Below, one piece after another: positions 59,835-64,000 of a stretch of 64,000 nt of DNA. The position numbers and the translations under genes were made by a program. Within the stretch, counting starts at the first letter, position 1. The number at the start of each line of letters is the position of its first letter. The notes below the pieces were generated by a model. That model searched no databases and was not told the DNA's origin. It worked only from the letters and a program-made list of their open reading frames with translations. Source of the DNA: Palsa-504 sp963744005 (lineage in GTDB: Bacteria > Actinomycetota > Actinomycetes > Streptosporangiales > Streptosporangiaceae); the NCBI GenBank assembly GCA_963744005.1, contig CAVURU010000004.1, forward strand, positions 744,001 through 808,000, read 5' to 3'.

Positions 59835-61031
59835 TCAGCCTCCCGTCTTTCGCCAGTCCGCGGGCAGCAGGTGGTCCAGCACGTCGTCCACCGTCACCGC
59901 GCCGACCAGCCGGCCGTTCTCGTCGCAGACCGCCACGCTGACCATGTTGTAGGCCGCGATCCTCGCGGCCAGGTCGCGTTCGGGCAGCTCGGGCCGGACG
60001 AAGACGCTGGTCTCGATGCACTCCCCGGCCAGCGCCGCGGGCGGCCGCCGCAGCAGCCGCTGGAACCCGATGCTGCCCAGGTACCGGCCGGTCGGCGTGA
60101 CCAGCGGCGGCTCGCACACGTACACCTGCGCGGCCGCGGTGATCGGCACGTCCCGGTCCATGATCCGGGCCAGCATCTCGGCCACCGGGGTGTCCGGCGA
60201 GGCGATGAGCGGCTGGGAGGTCATCAGGCCGCCCGCCGTGGTCGCGTCGTAGCGCAGCAGCCGCCGCAGGTCCTCGGCCTGGATCGACTCCATCGCGGTC
60301 AGCAGCCGCTCGCGCTGCTCAGCGGGCATCTCGGCCAGCAGGTCCGCCGCGTCGTCGGGCTGCATCTCTTCCACCACGTCGGCGGTGCGCTCGGGGTCCA
60401 GGCTGGCCAGCAGCCGGAGCTGGTCTTTCTCGGGCAGTTCCTCCAGCAGGTCGGCCAGTTCCTCGTCGTTCAGCGCCGCCGCGATCTGGTCCCGCCGGCT
60501 GGGCGGCAGCCCCTCGACCGCGGTGGCCAGGTCGGCCGGCTCCAGCTCGCGCAGGTTGGCCAGCTGCTCGCCCAGCGGGTCGCCGTGGAACAGCTTCGGG
60601 TACCGGTCCCACGACACGATCCGCGGGCCGCCGGGCAGCAGGCTGCGGTGCGAGACGGCCAGCGCGGAGACCTCCCAGCCGTCCCGCCGCCGCTCGCTGG
60701 GGCTGATGGCCAGGTCGACGATGGTCCCGTCCTCGGTGTGCTGGCCGTACAGCTCGGAGGCCAGCATCTCACCCGCCTTGCGGGTGAAGCGCTCCAGCTC
60801 GACGGTGCCGCCCGGCAGGTGGGCGCCGTCGACCGCGATCTCGGTCACCTGGGCCAGGTTCACGAAGATACGGCGGCGCTGCAGCGTGACGATCAGGCCC
60901 AGGGCCCGCGGCGGGTCGGTGCCGGCCGACGGGAGCAGCACGACATCGCGGATCCGGCCGATGGTCAGGCCCTGGCTGTCCAGGAGCGGGCGGCCTCTCA
61001 GCCTCGAAGTGAAGATCTGGCCGCCAGCCAT
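59835..61031 (-). CDS. PRC-barrel/MgtE-N/CBS protein without membrane domain
   Basis: A 398-residue soluble protein. An N-terminal PRC-barrel-like domain (RPLLDSQGLTIGRIRDVVL) leads into MgtE intracellular helices (ELEPADLATAVEGLPPSRRDQIAAALNDEELADLLEELPEKDQLRLL, DVVEEMQPDDAADLLAEMPAEQRERLL). Two CBS motifs follow (AEMLARIMDRDVPI, SVAVCDENGRLVGAVTVDDVLDHLL). The transmembrane channel of MgtE is absent. The helical repeats and CBS pair normally sense Mg2+, so this may be a free Mg2+ sensor acting with the adjacent DUF1003 protein. Confidence 0.88.
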   Translation of the reverse strand: MAGGQIFTSRLRGRPLLDSQGLTIGRIRDVVLLPSAGTDPPRALGLIVTLQRRRIFVNLAQVTEIAVDGAHLPGGTVELERFTRKAGEMLASELYGQHTEDGTIVDLAISPSERRRDGWEVSALAVSHRSLLPGGPRIVSWDRYPKLFHGDPLGEQLANLRELEPADLATAVEGLPPSRRDQIAAALNDEELADLLEELPEKDQLRLLASLDPERTADVVEEMQPDDAADLLAEMPAEQRERLLTAMESIQAEDLRRLLRYDATTAGGLMTSQPLIASPDTPVAEMLARIMDRDVPITAAAQVYVCEPPLVTPTGRYLGSIGFQRLLRRPPAALAGECIETSVFVRPELPERDLAARIAAYNMVSVAVCDENGRLVGAVTVDDVLDHLLPADWRKTGG

Positions 61032-61130
61032 CGCCAGGCATCCCCTCCGTCGGTCGGCACTACCCGGGCCTAATCGCTATACAGCCTAAGGCCCCCGGCG
61101 CCGCCGGAGAAAAGGGCGGATGGCCCGCGG

Positions 61131-61310
61131 TCACGGGCTGGCGCCCATCCGGTCCGTCAGCATCGAGACCGAGACCCCGTGAGCGGTGCAGAACCTGCTC
61201 AGGGTCTGCGCGTCGACCGGGTTGGGGAGCGTCTCCTCGGCCTCATCCGCCACGTCGTTCAGGCCCGCGTGGCGGAGCAACTTGAGGAACTGTGCACGGG
61301 ATAGGTCCAC
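61131..61310 (-). CDS. Small helical hypothetical protein
   Basis: A 59-residue protein starting GTG 61310 (GAAGG 8 nt upstream): DLSRAQFLKLLRHAGLNDVADEAEETLPNPVDAQTLSRFCTAHGVSVSMLTDRMG. An alternative GTG at 61337 would add nine residues but has no ribosome site. The DLSRAQFLKLLRHAG start occurs in many short actinomycete proteins; function unknown. Confidence 0.6.
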   Translation of the reverse strand: MDLSRAQFLKLLRHAGLNDVADEAEETLPNPVDAQTLSRFCTAHGVSVSMLTDRMGASP

Positions 61311-61474
61311 CAGGACCACCTTCTTAACGATGTGCACCAGGTCACGGGCCGGGAGCCCGCGGCGCTTTCCGGTAAAACCAGAACCAGCCCGCGCTACTTC
61401 CCGGACGGCGATGAATTCATCCCCGGCGCCGCGTCTTTTTTCCGCACGATCGCCACGTGAGAACGGAGATGGTC

Positions 61475-61985
61475 ATGTCCCGCAGCGATCCGGTCGCCGA
61501 GCTCAACCAAGGTTTCAGCGAGCCGGGCGCCACCGCCCCGTCCTGGGCCGAGGTGGCCGGCGTCCTGGAACGATCCGAGATGTTCTGGCTGTCGACCACC
61601 CGCCGCGACGGGCGGCCGCACGTCACGCCGCTGCCCGCCATCTGGCTCGATCAGGCCCTCTTCTTCTGCACCGGCTCGCTGGAGCAGAAGACCCGGAACC
61701 TGCAGGCCAGCCCCCGCTGCGTGCTGGCCGCCGGCGCGAATCGACTTCCGGTCCGGCCTGGACGTGGTGGTCGAGGGCCCGGCCGCCCGGGTGACCGGCC
61801 CGGACGAGCTCGCGTCGCTGGCCGCCCTCTGGAAGGCCAGGCTCGACTGGGACTTCGGTGTCAGCGGGGACGGGTTCGTCGATCCGGCCGGCCGGGCCGG
61901 GCTGGTCTTCCGGGTCGCGCCGGACAAGATCCTGGCCTTCGGCAAGAGCCCCTACAGCCAGACCCGCTACCGCGTCCCGGCCTGA
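61475..61985 (+). CDS. Pyridoxamine-5'-phosphate-oxidase-like (PPOX) flavoprotein, frameshifted
   Basis: ATG 61475 with GGAG 6 nt upstream. Frame 2 gives the split-barrel start: WAEVAGVLERSEMFWLSTTRRDGRPHVTPLPAIWLDQALFFCTGSLEQKTRNLQASPRCVLAAG. One base is lost or gained near 61740. Frame 3 continues IDFRSGLDVVVEGPAARVTG, LAALWKARLDWDFGV and AGLVFRVAPDKILAFGKSPYSQTRYRV, ending at 61985. Together they make a normal 170-residue PPOX-type protein, probably binding FMN or F420. Its stop overlaps the convergent RecQ-like gene by 19 bp. Confidence 0.8.
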
Positions 61986-63631
61986 CCGCCGTCCGCCGGG
62001 GCCGGCCGCAACAGCCCGCGCTCGGTCACCACGGGCACGAACAGCTCCCGGTAGCCGTGCTCGTCGAACAGCACGGTCACCGACTCGCCGTCGTAGTGCT
62101 GCACCGTGCCCTCGCCCCAGCGCTCGCTGACCACCCGGGAGCCGACGCCGAACGGCCCGGAGGCCGGCTGGCCCGTCCCGTCGGCCGGCTGGCCTGCCCG
62201 CTGGGCCCGGTCGTTGTCGCAGTTCCCGCACGGCCCGGGATAGTCCTGCCCGAAGTAGGACAGCAGGAACGAACGCCGGCAGCCGGGCTGCTCCGCGTAG
62301 CGGCGCATCATGGTCAGCCGGGTCCGCTCCACCTCGTTCTCGCGCTCGGTCTCGGCCTCCGAGGCGGCCAGCGCCTCGGCCACGGTCATCGCGCCGGTCC
62401 ACCGGATGTCGCCCTCGGCCGGCCAGGTCGCCGCGCCCAGATCGGCCAGCCGGACCAGCGCCGTGGTCTGGGCCCGGGTGCCGGGCCCGGCCGGCTGCCC
62501 GGCCGCGAGCACGGCCGCGACCCGGGCCACCGTCTCGGCCGAGACGCCGCGCGCGGTCAGGAACCGGGCCCGGTCGAAATCCTCGTAGCGGAACAGCAGC
62601 CGGGCGTGCGCCGCCTGGCCGTCCCGGCCCGCCCGGCCGAGTTCCTGGTAGTACGCGTCCGGGGACGGAGGCGGGTCGGCGTGCAGCACCCAGCGCACGT
62701 CCGGCTTGTCGATCCCCATCCCGAACGCCACCGTGGCCGCGATGATCCGGGCCTGGTCGCTGGTGAAGGCGGCCATCGCCGCGCGCCGTTCCCGTGCGGA
62801 CAGGCCTGCGTGGTACAGCGTCACCCGTTCGCCGGCCGCCGCCAGCGCGTCGTGCGCTGCCTGGGCGCTGGCGTGGGTGGCCGCGTAGACGATCCCCGGG
62901 CCGGCCAGTCCGGCCGCCGAGCGGACCAGCTCGCGCTCCTTGTCGTCCGTCGTGCGCCCGTGAAACGCCGACAGCTCGATGTTGGGCCGGTCGAAGTCGC
63001 CGATCACCACCTCGGGATCACGCAGGCCGAGCCGGCGGACGATCTCCTGGCGGACCGGCGGTGCCGCCGTCGCGGTCAGCGCCAGCCGCAGCGGTGCCCC
63101 GACCGCCTCGGCCTGTGCCCCGAGCCGCATGTAGTCCGGGCGGAAGTCGCGGCCCCACTGGCTGATCAGGTGGGCCTCGTCCACCACGAACAGGCCCGGC
63201 CGCGCCCGCTTCAGCGCCTGCCGGGCCGCCGCGTTCTCCAGCTGCTCCGGGGCCAGGAAGACGAACGTGCCGGCGTCGCACGACGCGAGCAGCGCCGCGG
63301 CGCGCGCGCCCGCCGACTGCTGCGAGTTCAGCAGCACCGCCCGCAGCCCGGCCGCCTGCAGGTGAGCGAGCTGGTCGTCCTGCAGCGCGATGAGCGGCGA
63401 CACGACCACCGTCGGCCCGTCGGTGAGCAGGCCGCCGAGCTCGTAGATGGCCGACTTCCCGGCCCCGGTCGGCAGCACGGCCAGCGCATCGCGCCCGGCG
63501 GCCAGCGCCTGCGCCGCCTGCCGCTGCCCCGGCCGCAGCTGGCCGAAGCCGAGCCGGTCCCGCGCCAGCGCCTCGATGGCCCCAGCATCAGGCGGCCCGG
63601 CGTCCGGCCCTTCCGTGGACGTGGTGCTCAC
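61967..63631 (-). CDS. recQ: RecQ-family ATP-dependent DNA helicase
   Basis: About 554 residues. Helicase motifs are GFGQLRPGQRQAAQALAAGRD (motif 0), VLPTGAGKSA (I), VVSPLIALQDDQ (Ia), FVVDEAHLISQWGRDFRPDY (II), LALTATAA (III), IIAATVAFGMGIDKPDVRWVLHADPP (V) and YYQELGRAGRDG (VI). A zinc-binding element follows (CRRSFLLSYFGQDYPGPCGNCDN). There is no HRDC domain. The C-terminus instead holds a short SH3-like segment (VGSRVVSERWGEGTVQHYDGESVTVLFDEHGYREL) common in actinomycete relatives. The start is uncertain: GTG 63631, or ATG 63673 with an extra 14 residues. Confidence 0.88.
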   Translation of the reverse strand: MSTTSTEGPDAGPPDAGAIEALARDRLGFGQLRPGQRQAAQALAAGRDALAVLPTGAGKSAIYELGGLLTDGPTVVVSPLIALQDDQLAHLQAAGLRAVLLNSQQSAGARAAALLASCDAGTFVFLAPEQLENAAARQALKRARPGLFVVDEAHLISQWGRDFRPDYMRLGAQAEAVGAPLRLALTATAAPPVRQEIVRRLGLRDPEVVIGDFDRPNIELSAFHGRTTDDKERELVRSAAGLAGPGIVYAATHASAQAAHDALAAAGERVTLYHAGLSARERRAAMAAFTSDQARIIAATVAFGMGIDKPDVRWVLHADPPPSPDAYYQELGRAGRDGQAAHARLLFRYEDFDRARFLTARGVSAETVARVAAVLAAGQPAGPGTRAQTTALVRLADLGAATWPAEGDIRWTGAMTVAEALAASEAETERENEVERTRLTMMRRYAEQPGCRRSFLLSYFGQDYPGPCGNCDNDRAQRAGQPADGTGQPASGPFGVGSRVVSERWGEGTVQHYDGESVTVLFDEHGYRELFVPVVTERGLLRPAPADGGQAGTR

Positions 63632-63694
63632 GCCCACCACGGTACGGCCCGCGGCCGGCCCGGGCGATAGCATCCAGCCCAGGAGGCCGGCCAG

Positions 63695-64000
63695 ATGACA
63701 TCGCTTCGAGTGGCCGCCGTGCAGGCGAGCTACGTTCTCATGGACCAGGCCGCGACCCTGGAACGGGTCCGCGCCCTGACCACCGCGGCCGCGGCGGAAG
63801 GCGCGCAGCTGGTCGCCTTCCCCGAGGTCTTCGTGCCCGGCACGCCCATCTGGATCGACCTGCGGCCGATCTGGGACAGCGACGACGACTGGTTCCAGCT
63901 GCTGGCCGCCAACGCCGTCACCGTGCCCGGGCCTGCCGCCGAGCAGCTGGGCGCCATCGCCCGCGACGCCAGGGTGTGGCTGGTCATCGGGGTGCAGGAG
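63695..64000 (+). CDS. Nitrilase/carbon-nitrogen hydrolase, 3' end missing
   Basis: The first 102 codons are present; the gene runs off the right edge. AGGAGG lies 8 nt before ATG 63695. MTSLRVAAVQASYVLMDQAATLERV and GAQLVAFPEVFVPGTPIW (catalytic Glu of the Glu-Lys-Cys triad in FPE) identify the nitrilase/cyanide-hydratase branch; the lysine and cysteine motifs lie outside the window. WIDLRPIWDSDDDWFQLL and PGPAAEQLGAIARDARVWLVIGVQE agree with true nitrilases rather than amidases. Confidence 0.88.
   Translation, partial: MTSLRVAAVQASYVLMDQAATLERVRALTTAAAAEGAQLVAFPEVFVPGTPIWIDLRPIWDSDDDWFQLLAANAVTVPGPAAEQLGAIARDARVWLVIGVQE

Noticed and set aside
61985..63670. Long plus-strand frame continuing from the PPOX gene
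   Set aside because: After the frameshift near 61740 it only reads antisense RecQ sequence.

Overview
The window is very GC-rich DNA with strong G/C third-position bias, GTG starts, Shine-Dalgarno sites and overlapping stop/start codons. The gene content points to an actinomycete: an imuA'-imuB-dnaE2 mutasome, a SigK/RskA-type sigma/anti-sigma pair next to DUF4331, a 13E12-type HNH gene, WYL, TIGR03086, DUF1707 and PspC proteins, and a chaplin-like secreted protein. I cannot name the genus from sequence alone.

Layout. 0-4 kb: partial PEBP-like gene, a collapsed YihY/BrkB pseudogene, a type II NADH dehydrogenase, a SCO1-like lipoprotein and a DUF1801 protein. 4.1-10.1 kb: SOS-type promoter followed by imuA', imuB and dnaE2 (dnaE2 carries two frameshifts). 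10.1-14.2 kb (minus strand): one very large gene whose product reads MbtH - adenylation - carrier (T) - thioester reductase - leucyl/phenylalanyl-tRNA-protein transferase (Aat). This is the most unusual object here. 14.7-19.1 kb: GGDEF/EAL protein and a chaplin-like secreted protein. 19.2-21.6 kb: alkB-type gene with a consensus LexA box, WYL regulator and a divergent TIGR03086 gene. 21.8-29.6 kb: HNH protein, FAD oxidoreductase, DUF3887-like protein plus alpha/beta-hydrolase lipoprotein, a mug-type glycosylase, a gene needing a -1 shift at an A-run, and two DUF202 membrane proteins. 29.6-30.4 kb is non-coding and holds a strong hairpin and a phased array of DnaA-box-like sites. 30.6-36.6 kb: glgX, SigK/RskA and DUF4331. 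36.7-39.6 kb: Tat-exported small protein, then gene remnants around a methyltransferase whose codon use looks foreign. 39.6-42.4 kb: ackA-acyP-MFS. 42.4-51.7 kb (minus): pseudokinase, two large (alpha/alpha)6-barrel glycosidases, secreted proteins and an SGNH hydrolase. 51.9-54.9 kb: PspC-type histidine kinase and LuxR-type regulator, divergent from PspC and DUF1707 genes. 54.9-61.3 kb: a seven-unit 39-bp repeat ORF, VOC protein, ABC exporter, hydrolase/TetR pair, DUF1003 and MgtE-N/CBS proteins. 61.4-64 kb: frameshifted PPOX protein, RecQ-family helicase and a truncated nitrilase.

How it fits together. DNA damage tolerance is a recurring theme: the imu cassette and alkB both carry LexA-type boxes, and mug and recQ-like genes are also present. 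Envelope stress and surface biology is another: PspC/HK/RR, DUF1707, SigK/RskA with DUF4331, chaplin-like protein and secreted hydrolases. The MbtH-A-T-R-Aat protein looks like a self-contained small-peptide assembly machine with no condensation domain. It may use aminoacyl-tRNA as one substrate and release its product reductively.

Caution: at least eight genes contain apparent single-base frameshifts. Either the assembly has indel errors or decay is widespread; reads are needed to tell. All functional calls rest on motif recognition by eye, without database searches.
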